Positions 1-8,031 of a DNA stretch of 40,790 nt are shown here, one piece after another (the first letter of the stretch is position 1; each line of letters opens with the position of its first letter). The notes below the pieces were generated by a model. That model saw only the letters and a list, made by a program, of their open reading frames with translations. It was not told the origin of the DNA and searched no databases. The stretch comes from an uncultured Actinomyces sp. (GTDB taxonomy: Bacteria; Actinomycetota; Actinomycetes; Actinomycetales; Actinomycetaceae), in NCBI GenBank assembly GCA_937926195.1, contig CALEXZ010000173.1, positions 1-40,790 on the forward strand, written 5' to 3'. The translations under genes were made by a program, and so were the position numbers.

Positions 1-1
1 G

Positions 2-55
2 CACGGCACAGCCCCCGCCCTCGACGACGCAGGCCTCTACACCGGGTTGTGGTGA
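2..55 (+). CDS. possible 3' end of a gene entering from the left
   Basis: A plus-strand frame is open from the window edge to a TGA at 53-55 and would give a 17-residue tail ending in YTGLW. The stop falls inside the 5' arm of a hairpin that looks like a terminator for convergent genes, and that placement is the main reason to believe it. It is too short for any family assignment and could be chance. Confidence 0.25.
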   Translation, partial: HGTAPALDDAGLYTGLW

Positions 56-83
56 GCGGCACCGACGCCGCCCACCACAACCC
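44..83. terminator. hairpin at the end of the CRISPR operon
   Basis: A perfect 11-bp inverted repeat, GGGTTGTGGTG (44-54) with CACCACAACCC (73-83), encloses a second 5-bp stem (56-60 with 67-71) and a 6-base loop. It lies 51 bases beyond the stop of the last minus-strand cas gene. There is no T-tract on either side, as is common in high-GC actinobacteria. It probably serves transcription from both directions. Confidence 0.6.
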
Positions 84-133
84 CGAGACTGTGCACCGTA
101 CGGCTGAAGGTCGGCCTGTTCAGACCGGCGAAG

Positions 134-2293
134 TCACGTGTTCTTCTTCGGCCGAGGAACCTTGAGGGGAGACTGCTTGTCCTGCTCGAGCTCGAGCGGG
201 CGGGGCGCCAGGCCACAGTCGTTCTTGACGGCTCCCGTCTTGTCGGTCTGATTGTTGACCTTGTTCTCCTCCAGGCTCATGTAGCTCACGGGGACGCAAT
301 CGTCGTAGCCGTAGGCGGCACGCTGCATCGCTCGAACCCACGGCAGTACATCGGCCTTGAAGGGCATCGGGAAGGCACTGGGCACCTCATCCGTCTCCGC
401 GGTCCCCAGAGCCCCGGACAGACCCTCATAGGCCGAAGCGAGGTCCTGGGACCGGATGAGGTGAAGACCAGTGGCCCGAACCTCAACCACTCCCAACCCG
501 AAGGGCTTGCCAAGCCCCATCCTCAGGTAGCCCACGCGGCCGGGCTTGCGTTCACCCGCAGGGACCAGGTTCTCCGGCGTGAGCACCCACAGCAGGGCCG
601 CCAACTCATCCTTGGACAGGCCCTCGAAGCGGACGCGCGTGTGCATGACGCTGCCGGTCGCCACCCAGTCCTTCGCGGTCAGACGCGTCTTCGCGTTCTC
701 TTCTCCGGGGGTAGCCACCAGTAATGTCGTCGCCTCAGTGGGGAAGTCCCTGCCCAACGCCGTGCGGTGCACCGGATAGGCGGCGGCACCGAGCCGCTGG
801 CCGTCCCGGAAGTAGCGGCTACGGCGAGCGGGACGCTCCTCCTCCGGCTGGACGTCTGTGAGGAAACGCCGCGCGGAGGACGGCTTGGGAGACAGCAGTG
901 GTACGAGCGTCTTGGCGTCGGTCGACACCGTGACGTCACGGGTGTCGACCGCCCCGAAGAACAGGCGTCCCCGGGCGGCCACGTCCCCACCAGAAGCACC
1001 CTCATCGGGGGCATCGACGACGTAACCGAAGAGCCTATCCGCTGATGACGCCTCGTCGGCCCGCGCGACAGGCAGCACCCTCTGCCTCGCTGCGAGTTCC
1101 CGGGGCGAGGCCTCGTAGGAGCGGCGCCCCACCATCGTCGGCAGGATCTCAGCGACGTCGCCATCATCGTCTAGGCGCACGAAGACGAGGCCCCCGTCGC
1201 CGAGATCACGCGACGAGGTGAGTGCGGCCCGATTGAGGAGGTGCCCGTCCTGGCCCGGCTCCTCGTGCTGACTGACGTAGGAGTCGAGCACACGGGTGTA
1301 CGCACTCAGATGGTCTTCAGTGAGCGCCTTACGGTCTCCGGAGGTCGACGTCTTGGCAGAGGTCACCTTGAAGAAGAAGCGCTCATACTTCTTCTCATCA
1401 AACAGGTCCGACGCCGTCGCCTCATCCGGTGCGGTGCGGCAGGGGTAACCGGTCACATCGGCCCAGAACCTCTCCGGTTGTGGCCTGCCCTGACCGTCGT
1501 ACGTTGTCTTCAGGTGGAGGACCTGAGTCAGGTCCTCCGAGTCCGGCTCACTCACGTGGGTGACGAAGAGCCGGGTTCCGCGTCTACTGAGCCCTACCCT
1601 GACCTGCTGACCGTGTGGCGTTGCGTGACGGAGGAGATCAAGCCCTCCCTCGATGAAGTCGTCGGACTCCTTGTCCAGAAGCAGCGCGGTCTGGGTACCG
1701 CTCTTCCCCGCACCGTCAAGGATCTCCACCTTGTACTGCAGGTGCTTCTGGCCGTCGGACGTCGTGAACGACTCGCAGTGGATCCTTCCTGGGACGAGGC
1801 CGTTGGCCATGGCGGGGTCCGCCCGGTAGGTCAGGGGCTCGTCATGACCGTCGAAGACGCGGAAGCGCGACGCCGTGAGAATCTCGTAGGCGCGCGAGAC
1901 CACGCCCTTGACCATCGTGGGAGGAAGAACCACATTCCCCTTGGCGTCACGTGGCAGTAACACGACGTTCTCGTCCTGGTCACCGAACACCAGGGGGGTA
2001 CGTGCGGTGATCTTCACGTCGATAGATCCGGACAATGACGTGACGTCAAGGCGATCCAGGGAGGAAGCCTTGTGATCTCCGAACAGGCCCCGCAACTGCG
2101 GGTACTTGTCAGCCAATGCACGTGCCTGCGGTCGGTTGATCGGAATCCGGTTGACCGCCGAGTGGAAGGGCTGGAAGTCCTCGTGCAGGTGCGGATGACG
2201 CGTGCCGGAGGCGGCTCCCGCGGGGCGCCGGGGCTGTGCGCTAGGTGCCTTCGGCTTGTTCCTGGGCGGCTGGGGTCTTGGCGTCTTGGTCAT
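134..2293 (-). CDS. type III CRISPR-associated RAMP protein, TIGR03986-like
   Basis: This 719-residue protein is the last gene of the minus-strand cas operon and is probably a backbone subunit of the type III effector. After a Pro/Lys-rich first 35 residues, a RAMP-like strand pattern starts near residue 85 and contains TARTPLVFG (97-104) and LPPTMVKGVVSRAYE (123-137), the family version of the PGSSLKG helix seen in Cas7 proteins. A long insertion follows, then a glycine-rich loop near residues 592-605 (MGLGKPFGLGVVEV) typical of RAMP folds. Length and both ends fit the TIGR03986 family of type III RAMP proteins. In fused III-D systems a Cas7 carrying a large insertion fills one position of the complex, and this may be that subunit; that equivalence is inferred. 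The start lies 1 base after the preceding stop, which implies translational coupling. Confidence 0.78.
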   Translation of the reverse strand: MTKTPRPQPPRNKPKAPSAQPRRPAGAASGTRHPHLHEDFQPFHSAVNRIPINRPQARALADKYPQLRGLFGDHKASSLDRLDVTSLSGSIDVKITARTPLVFGDQDENVVLLPRDAKGNVVLPPTMVKGVVSRAYEILTASRFRVFDGHDEPLTYRADPAMANGLVPGRIHCESFTTSDGQKHLQYKVEILDGAGKSGTQTALLLDKESDDFIEGGLDLLRHATPHGQQVRVGLSRRGTRLFVTHVSEPDSEDLTQVLHLKTTYDGQGRPQPERFWADVTGYPCRTAPDEATASDLFDEKKYERFFFKVTSAKTSTSGDRKALTEDHLSAYTRVLDSYVSQHEEPGQDGHLLNRAALTSSRDLGDGGLVFVRLDDDGDVAEILPTMVGRRSYEASPRELAARQRVLPVARADEASSADRLFGYVVDAPDEGASGGDVAARGRLFFGAVDTRDVTVSTDAKTLVPLLSPKPSSARRFLTDVQPEEERPARRSRYFRDGQRLGAAAYPVHRTALGRDFPTEATTLLVATPGEENAKTRLTAKDWVATGSVMHTRVRFEGLSKDELAALLWVLTPENLVPAGERKPGRVGYLRMGLGKPFGLGVVEVRATGLHLIRSQDLASAYEGLSGALGTAETDEVPSAFPMPFKADVLPWVRAMQRAAYGYDDCVPVSYMSLEENKVNNQTDKTGAVKNDCGLAPRPLELEQDKQSPLKVPRPKKNT

Positions 2294-2294
2294 G

Positions 2295-2819
2295 TCAGGC
2301 CCACCGTCCCGTCATCAGCTCGTCTGCGAACACCACGTTCCCGTACCTCTCCTCCGTACAGAACACCTCAACGACACCCATCTCCTGACTCGTCTCCCGC
2401 CCGGCCGGGGCGTGCTGCAGGTAGGAGCCACGGCGCAGCAGGCACGGTGCCGCGCCGTCGGCGACCGGCGGCGGAGCCACCGAGCCCTCCCACACGGTCA
2501 CCTCCACACCACCGGAGCCGTTGAGCCAGCGCAGCTCACGAGCCCACGCACTCTCTGGCGCGCCCGCAGAGGCCCACAGGCGCAGCTCGAAGACCGTCGT
2601 GGAGTCCACCGCGCCGTCACTGGCCTCCAGCCCCTCAGCGCTCACGCCGGTAACGGCCCGCGCGCCCCGCGTCGTCAGCGCCAGGCCGTGCCACCGGGCC
2701 CCGGCCTCACCGACCGCCCGGCCGAGAACCTCGGCCAGCGAGTCTGCGACCCGCGCCGTCCGCCAGACGCCCTCCGTCAGCACTCCTGTGCCCGACGGGC
2801 AGGTGTGTCGCTTGCTCAC
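2295..2819 (-). CDS. csx19: small Csx19-like subunit of type III-D effector
   Basis: The gene encodes 174 residues and overlaps the preceding RAMP gene by ATGA. The sequence has no enzymatic motif. The centre alternates strand-like segments (STTVFELRLWAS, SGGVEVTVWEG) and the C-terminal part has the pattern VVEVFCTEERYGNVVFADELM. Csx19 (TIGR03984) proteins are small and occur beside TIGR03986-type RAMP proteins and Csx10 in III-D loci, so context and size point here. The sequence match itself is weak by eye. An unrelated small subunit (Cas11-like) is the main alternative, though the strand-rich pattern argues against an all-helical Cas11. Confidence 0.5.
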   Translation of the reverse strand: MSKRHTCPSGTGVLTEGVWRTARVADSLAEVLGRAVGEAGARWHGLALTTRGARAVTGVSAEGLEASDGAVDSTTVFELRLWASAGAPESAWARELRWLNGSGGVEVTVWEGSVAPPPVADGAAPCLLRRGSYLQHAPAGRETSQEMGVVEVFCTEERYGNVVFADELMTGRWA

Positions 2820-4342
2820 TGCTCTGCTCCCGTCTGCGTGAGGTAGCCGGCCCAGCCGGACTCCAGTGCCGCGTTGACCCGGCGCAGGTGCTCTAGGAGC
2901 CCCATCGCCACGGACTCGCCGTCGGCCTCATCAGAACCGATACGCCACTCGCGTGCGCCCAGGAGGTCCTCCGGACCCCGGACCGTCATCATGTGGGCCC
3001 TGGCCTCACCCAGGCCACGTGTGCCACGGCTCCCCAACGGCAGGCACCCCGTGGACAGCTCCGCCAGAGCCAGCCCCAGCAGGCACAGCCCGGCGCGTGC
3101 GCGCTCCCGCTCCTCAGCCTCGGTGGGCGTCTCGCCGCCCTCGCCGAGCCCCAGCAGCTTGAGGTCGACGTCGAGACGGATCGGCTCCCACTCGCTCGCG
3201 ACATGCTCCTCCGTGAACAGGGCGCCGTCCTTGACCCCGCCGGTCCACCGGTCTCCCGCATTGTGTGACCGGACCTGTGTCACCCCACCACGGGCGTGCG
3301 TGTCCATGACCGTCACCGCACCGCGCCGGCCCGTATCACCGAAGAGAGCACGCACGAGGGCCGCGTCATCGGCCAGCTGGTCGTGCACCCCGACGTCGGT
3401 CCAGTCACGAAGCTGCTCGCCTCGGGCCGCCAGGACGGTCCGTGCGATCCGCGAGCACCGGCTGCGCAGCGCACCGCGCACCGAGGAGCCGGGCAGCACG
3501 TAAGGCGAGTCCTCACCGCCCGCGCGCATCGGCACCGTGCGATCCCGCCCCTCCTCGTCCTTCTGAGGATCCGGCGCGGCCACGAGGATGCCGGTGGGGG
3601 AGGACCACATGATCTCCACGCTCACACGCGAGTCCGATGCCAGGTCCTCGACCTGCGGAAGCTCGATCTCCTGTCCGCGGGTGCGGTAGGAGCGCAGACC
3701 CTCGGGGGAGGACAGATCCGCGCGGCGGGCCGTCACCGCGTCGGCGTCGGCCAGGCGCACACGCCCCCACCCCGCCGAGCGCCGCGCACCCAGCGTCAGC
3801 CCGCCAGAGCGCACCACAGCGACGATCTCGGCGAACAGGCTCCTCACGTCCTCCTCCGACGCCGAGCACACCTCCGACGTGTCGCCTCGCCCGCTCAGCG
3901 GCTCGACCCAGCCCACGCGGGCCGACAGCTGCAAGGTCAGCGGCGTCCCCGCGGGCACTATCTCCCGGGTGAACAGGGCGCCGTCACCCACCGACCCCCA
4001 CCTGCGGTCCACGGCGATACCGAAGCGCTCCACCGTCTGCCCCTCAGGCACCTGCGGCAGATGGATCGGGTGGACCGTCACCGACGGCCCCACCTCGATC
4101 GAGCCCCACAGCGGGCTGTCCCCGGCCGCGCTTCCAGAGCGACGAAGTGCCGAGCGCAGGGCTCCCTTGACCGAGCGGCCCGGCAGGCAGGCAGCCCCGG
4201 AGGCGTCCGTGACAAGACGGCGCATCGTCGCCTCACGCTCCTCGTCGGCACGCGTGCGATCCACCTGCTCCTCGGTGCCGCCGGAGTGCAACGGGCCCTC
4301 CGTCACGAGCCTCAGGTCGAGCCAGTACTGGGTGATGCTCAT
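2816..4342 (-). CDS. tandem double-RAMP (Csm3/Cas7-like) fusion
   Basis: This 508-residue protein consists of two Cas7-type RAMP domains in one chain. Domain 1 (about 1-215) has EGPLHSGG (15-22), LPGRSVKGALRSALRR (53-68) and the glycine-rich GARRSAGWGRVRL (185-197). Domain 2 (about 238-508) repeats the pattern with LPGSSVRGALRSRCSR (283-298) and GSRGTRGLGEARA (437-449). Both halves also carry DGALFT (120-125 and 372-377), so an internal duplication is visible directly. Csm3-family subunits bind guide RNA and cut target RNA every 6 nt; two-in-one fusions are known in III-D complexes. The catalytic aspartate of each half cannot be fixed without an alignment. Start and stop overlap both neighbours by ATGA, so subunits are probably made in fixed ratio. 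Confidence 0.82.
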   Translation of the reverse strand: MSITQYWLDLRLVTEGPLHSGGTEEQVDRTRADEEREATMRRLVTDASGAACLPGRSVKGALRSALRRSGSAAGDSPLWGSIEVGPSVTVHPIHLPQVPEGQTVERFGIAVDRRWGSVGDGALFTREIVPAGTPLTLQLSARVGWVEPLSGRGDTSEVCSASEEDVRSLFAEIVAVVRSGGLTLGARRSAGWGRVRLADADAVTARRADLSSPEGLRSYRTRGQEIELPQVEDLASDSRVSVEIMWSSPTGILVAAPDPQKDEEGRDRTVPMRAGGEDSPYVLPGSSVRGALRSRCSRIARTVLAARGEQLRDWTDVGVHDQLADDAALVRALFGDTGRRGAVTVMDTHARGGVTQVRSHNAGDRWTGGVKDGALFTEEHVASEWEPIRLDVDLKLLGLGEGGETPTEAEERERARAGLCLLGLALAELSTGCLPLGSRGTRGLGEARAHMMTVRGPEDLLGAREWRIGSDEADGESVAMGLLEHLRRVNAALESGWAGYLTQTGAEQ

Positions 4343-4788
4343 CGCGACACCTCCTCATCGCACGCCATGAACGTGTCTCGGGGCAGCGTCTTCACGGGGA
4401 AGCACGGCTGGGTGAGCAGCCGGTGACCCACCGCCACCCGTCCGAAGCCCTGGGCCACGAGCTCGCCCAGACCGTCCCTCTCCAGGGCGCGCAAGGCCTC
4501 CAGGGTGGCGTCGGGGTCGACACCGTCGGCGGGCCTGACCCGCAGGACCGAGCCAGCGGTCAGCGCCACGCGGCTGGGCCTGGGGGTGCCGTCCGCGGCG
4601 TAACCGTCCACACGCCGGTGGCGCAGGCCCGCGTTGAAACGGTCCCCGGTGCCCTCCACCAGGACGACGTCGGCCCCCCGCGTGCGCAGCGCCCGCAGAA
4701 CCGCCTCCGTGCCGCCCGCGGGACCCAGGGAGGCAGAGCGCAGCAGCAGGTCCGAGGTGAACCACAGGGTGAGCGCACCCTCGCGGTC
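4339..4788 (-). pseudogene. csx10: C-terminal part of the csx10-like gene, cut off by a stop codon
   Basis: The 149 codons after the TGA at 4789-4791 stay in the same frame as the upstream reading frame and read as the continuation of a Csx10 domain. A strand of the type LTLWFTSDLLLR follows at once, and the usual C-terminal RAMP loop is seen in LVAQGFGRVAVG. No base is lost or gained; one substitution (TGA back to CGA or TGG) would rejoin the two parts. The only in-frame start (GTG, 4657-4659) lies about 130 bases in, has no ribosome binding site, and would skip the first strand, so separate translation is unlikely. The downstream double-RAMP gene overlaps its stop by ATGA and could lose translational coupling. 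Real mutation or sequencing error cannot be told apart here. Confidence 0.7.
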
Positions 4789-6186
4789 TCACACGGCCGT
4801 GGACGGGCTGCTTTGCGTCGGCTCCTCGGTCTCACAGCGCACCCGGCCGAAGGTCCCCGCCAGACGGCGTGAGCCCAGCATCGCCGGAGCGGACAAGAGC
4901 TCCGCCAGGCGCGCGCCGCCCACCTGCGCCACCAGCGCCTCGGAGAAGGACACCTCAGCTCCCAGCGTCACGCCGGCGGCAATCGCCCGCACCAGGAACA
5001 GCTGGCCGTCGGCGGCCGTGCGCCGACGCGTGTCGTAGGCCGTCGACTGGCGGCTCATCATCGGCGTCGACCCCAGGCCCCACTGCCCGTCGCCGAGCTC
5101 GAACACCTGGCCCGCACGCAGGGGCACCGCCACCTCCTCCGGCTCGGCGGCGAGCAGACGGTTCGTCACCTCCCACGCCCCCTCGCCCGCAGCCTTCGGC
5201 CGGGACAGGGCCAGCGGCACCGGCAGGCCCACGCCGTGCGGGCCCACGAGCCGGGCATCAGAGACCGCCAGGTGCCCGGCCACGACCGCGTCACGCACCA
5301 GCTCACTGTCCGGCAGCGCCTGGCGCAGACGCCTGTGCACCCACGCCAGCAGCACCGTGCCCCGCAGGAAGTCCAGGGACCGCACCTCGTTCGACGTCGG
5401 CGAGTCGTAGGACACGACCGGAGACTCCAGGTGCAGCGTCATCCGTGACGAGAAGGAGCGGACCGGAGCGTGCCCCGCCCCGGCGTCCAGGCGCGGCGCC
5501 TCACCGTGGCTCGCATGCGGCGGTGTCGGTGCCGCGCACGGCTGGGAGAGCAGTGACCAGGGCCAGTCCTCTGAGCGTGAGGCCTCGTGTCCGTCCGGAA
5601 GCGTGAGGCGGACCGCGCACGCGCCGTCGCCCGTGCTCCTGCCGGAGCCGATCGCCTCCACCAGCCCGCAGGCCACCGCCAGGAGGATCTCTGCGCCACG
5701 GCGCTGCCCGGGTGTCCAGGTGACCGCGCCGGCGCCCGTCGCCTCCAGCAGCGTCACCGTCCCGCGCAGCGTCGTCGCCGCCGCACGCTCCAGGAACCGC
5801 AGGTGGTCGTCCTTGGCGGTCTGTGTCGTCTCATCGAGACTGACCGACACCGCCTCCTTGACCCACTGCCCGTCCGGGGCGGCGTCCCCGGCGTCCGCGG
5901 CGACCGCGTCCGAGAAGGACACGAGGCGCGGGCGTCCCTCCCCGCCGAACAGCGCCGTCGCCAGGTCGCGCCACGGCCCCTGCGGGCCGCCGTCCAGCGC
6001 ATGGGCCGCCACCGCGGCCTGCTCACGCACGACGCCGGTCAGGGCGGTGGCCCGCACCACAGGACGCCCCCGCGAGTCCGTCTCGACGACGGCGTCCACG
6101 CCGCCGACCACGCCGGTGCCGGTGCCGGTGCCCACGCCCCAGTCCGAGTGGAAGACGACCTCCACGCCGTAGCAGTGCGCGCTCAT
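4789..6186 (-). CDS. csx10: Cas7-Csx10-like RAMP fusion, truncated at an in-frame TGA
   Basis: The frame runs 465 residues to the TGA; with the C-terminal part the intact protein would have about 615. Residues 1-215 form a first RAMP domain: HSDWGVGTGTGTG near residue 13, a VVRATALTGVVREQ helix, and the glycine-rich GSGRSTGDGA. From about residue 245 a Csx10/Cas5-like domain follows (LESPVVSYDS, then SLDFLRGTVLLAW), including LAGTFGRVR just before the stop. Csx10 is the signature RAMP of subtype III-D and is thought to cap the crRNA 5' handle. The start is ATG at 6184-6186, overlapping the cas10 stop by ATGA; an upstream in-frame extension exists but lies inside cas10. Truncation removes the last part of the Csx10 domain, so function is doubtful unless the stop is read through. 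Confidence 0.72.
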   Translation of the reverse strand: MSAHCYGVEVVFHSDWGVGTGTGTGVVGGVDAVVETDSRGRPVVRATALTGVVREQAAVAAHALDGGPQGPWRDLATALFGGEGRPRLVSFSDAVAADAGDAAPDGQWVKEAVSVSLDETTQTAKDDHLRFLERAAATTLRGTVTLLEATGAGAVTWTPGQRRGAEILLAVACGLVEAIGSGRSTGDGACAVRLTLPDGHEASRSEDWPWSLLSQPCAAPTPPHASHGEAPRLDAGAGHAPVRSFSSRMTLHLESPVVSYDSPTSNEVRSLDFLRGTVLLAWVHRRLRQALPDSELVRDAVVAGHLAVSDARLVGPHGVGLPVPLALSRPKAAGEGAWEVTNRLLAAEPEEVAVPLRAGQVFELGDGQWGLGSTPMMSRQSTAYDTRRRTAADGQLFLVRAIAAGVTLGAEVSFSEALVAQVGGARLAELLSAPAMLGSRRLAGTFGRVRCETEEPTQSSPSTAV

Positions 6187-7898
6187 GCCTGCTCTCCCTC
6201 CATCGTGGTGGCTGCGACGTCGGTGTCCGGGACGTCCCGGAGGTAGGGCTCCGGCAGGACGTCGGCCAGGTCCAGCAGGTCGAGGACGAGCATCTCCGAG
6301 CCGATCGCCTCCGTGAGGGCGCGCAGGTCCGGCTCCGCGGCGGCGGCCTCCCACTCCTTGCGGGCTGGCGCGAGCGTCTCCTGACGTTCACTCTTCGTTG
6401 GTGCGCAGACGGCGTCGGACAGGATTCGACGGATGCGTGCCGCCCGGGTGCGAGGGAAGGCGACCTCCTTCTCTGCTCCGGGGGCGGGCAGCATGCCCTG
6501 GAACCAGGCGACGCGCGCCAGCATCCCGGACCAGCGCTCGCCGTGGCACGCTCGCCCTGCGCCGTCATCCAGGTCCGGTGTGCGCGCGTCCACGACGAAG
6601 GGCCTCGCCGTCGGGCCGTTCAACGGGGCCCCCGGGGTGAACGGGTCATCGAAGGGTTTGTAGGAGGACAGGACGCCTTCGGCGTCCAGGAGCGTGGAGT
6701 CGTACAGGACGTGATGCATGAGGGTTGAGCGGGGCGTGGGCAAGGACTTGCCCACGGTCTTGGCCTTCGAGGCCAGTGACTCCGCGAGCTTGTAGGCAAG
6801 CTGGAAGGGGAAGGAGCGGTCGGTGATCGCCACACCGGCCCCGGCCGTCAGTCCCGCGCCGCCGTTGAGCACGCACAGCAGGCTGTCCTGCGCGGTCGCC
6901 TTCTCGAAGGCCGTGAGGAACGCGGCCGCGAAGGGCAGCGCGTAGCGGCCAGCCGTGATGATGGTCGCGTCGTCGCCCCCGAGGATGACGGGGACTACCG
7001 GGATCACCCCGCCACCTGCCTCCGACGACGGCTCCCGGGCCTCTGCCAGCCGGGCGACCTCCGCCCAGCCCTCCAGGAAGGCCTGCTGCATGGCCGCGTT
7101 CATGCGCTCGTTGAGCACCAGCAGGGCGCGGCGCAGCAGGTCCGGGTGGTCCGCTTGGAGGTCCGCACCGATCTCCTCGCGGACGACCTCCGGCGGCAGT
7201 CTCCTCAGATGCGTGGGAAGGTCACGCACCATCGCGCCCACGCCGTTGCCGTCCAGGTGCAGCACCGCGGCCTTCGCCGCCTCGCTCTCCTGCGAGTCGG
7301 AGGAGAAGAAAGCCTCGAGCTGCTCCGGGGTGCGCACGAGTGCCTCGGCGCGGTCGGTGAGGCTTGGGTGCTGCTCGGCGAGGTCGACGAGAGCTGCGCG
7401 GGCGTGCTCGGCGGCCTGGCGGGTCACGATGCTCGGCAAGGAGCGCGTGGAGCCCTCGTGCACCCGTGCGGCCGGAAGCGAGGAGTCCGCGCCGGGCTGA
7501 AGGAACGGGGTCATGGGGAAGCGCGCCGCGGCCGGGGGACGCGACAGCGCGTACCGGGCGGCCTCGGTGTGCACCTTCCTGAGGTCGCCCTCGGTGACGT
7601 ACTCGCTGGCCATCGGCACCATGACGCCGGAGACGTCCATTCCCGGTGCCTCGCACAGTGCGCGCGCCGTGACGGCTGAGATGAGCGCCCGCGCAGCGCT
7701 CTCCTCGGCGCGGAGGATGACCTTGCCGGAGGACCGGGACACCCAGGCGCTCTCCGGCAGGCCGAGGTCCGCGGCGGCTTCCTGCGTCCACGGAACCAGC
7801 TGTGTGAGGAGGAACGACGCTCCTACGTTCTCCTTGAGTCGCGGCGAGGAGAAGACATAGCGCTGGTTGCCGTTCGTCTCGAGCATCACCAGGTGCAT
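6183..7898 (-). CDS. cas10: Cas10-like large subunit, no HD domain, GGDD palm kept
   Basis: This is the first gene of the minus-strand cas operon. The N-terminus (LETNGNQRYVF and LKENVGAS, residues 6-27) is typical of the short Cmr2/Cas10-like family and contains no HD nuclease motif. A palm-type motif LHLDGNGVG lies at 213-221 and the cyclase motif GGDD at 307-310, followed by AGAGVAITD and a long helix (LAYKLAESLASKAK) as in Cas10 proteins. The 571 residues are short for Cas10 (usually 650-1000), mainly because the HD part is missing. Expected role: scaffold and, on target RNA binding, synthesis of cyclic oligoadenylate or a related messenger; DNA cutting through HD is not expected. The start at 7898 is backed by AAGGA five bases upstream. 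The putative CARF-HEPN gene is divergent from it. Confidence 0.85.
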   Translation of the reverse strand: MHLVMLETNGNQRYVFSSPRLKENVGASFLLTQLVPWTQEAAADLGLPESAWVSRSSGKVILRAEESAARALISAVTARALCEAPGMDVSGVMVPMASEYVTEGDLRKVHTEAARYALSRPPAAARFPMTPFLQPGADSSLPAARVHEGSTRSLPSIVTRQAAEHARAALVDLAEQHPSLTDRAEALVRTPEQLEAFFSSDSQESEAAKAAVLHLDGNGVGAMVRDLPTHLRRLPPEVVREEIGADLQADHPDLLRRALLVLNERMNAAMQQAFLEGWAEVARLAEAREPSSEAGGGVIPVVPVILGGDDATIITAGRYALPFAAAFLTAFEKATAQDSLLCVLNGGAGLTAGAGVAITDRSFPFQLAYKLAESLASKAKTVGKSLPTPRSTLMHHVLYDSTLLDAEGVLSSYKPFDDPFTPGAPLNGPTARPFVVDARTPDLDDGAGRACHGERWSGMLARVAWFQGMLPAPGAEKEVAFPRTRAARIRRILSDAVCAPTKSERQETLAPARKEWEAAAAEPDLRALTEAIGSEMLVLDLLDLADVLPEPYLRDVPDTDVAATTMEGEQA

Positions 7899-8031
7899 GA
7901 CGGTCCTTAGGGGGACTGAGGGGTGGGGATGGGTGAAGTGTGACACGTTCGGCTCATCTGTGAGAGAGTTTGGCGACAGAGATCTGATCTCTGGTGGGCG
8001 GGCCCGTGGCCCCGGTTGTGGAGGACGAGCG
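7899..8031. promoter_or_regulatory. divergent control region of the CRISPR locus with a 17-bp palindrome
   Basis: The 133 bases between cas10 and the CARF-HEPN-like gene must hold the promoters of both operons. A perfect palindrome, CAGAGATC-T-GATCTCTG, lies at 7977-7993 and is a candidate operator. A possible minus-strand -10 (CACACT) lies nearer cas10, but no convincing -35 was found on either strand. Ribosome binding sites are clear on both sides: AAGGA for cas10 and GGAGGA (ending near 8024) for the plus-strand gene. Confidence 0.5.

Noticed and set aside
4657..4659. GTG as start of a separate C-terminal Csx10 subunit
   Set aside because: No ribosome binding site and it would skip the first strand of the domain that lies just after the TGA.
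7867..8031. N-terminal extension of the CARF-HEPN-like protein by 55 codons
   Set aside because: It would overlap cas10 coding sequence on the other strand; the ATG at 8032 has a good GGAGGA.
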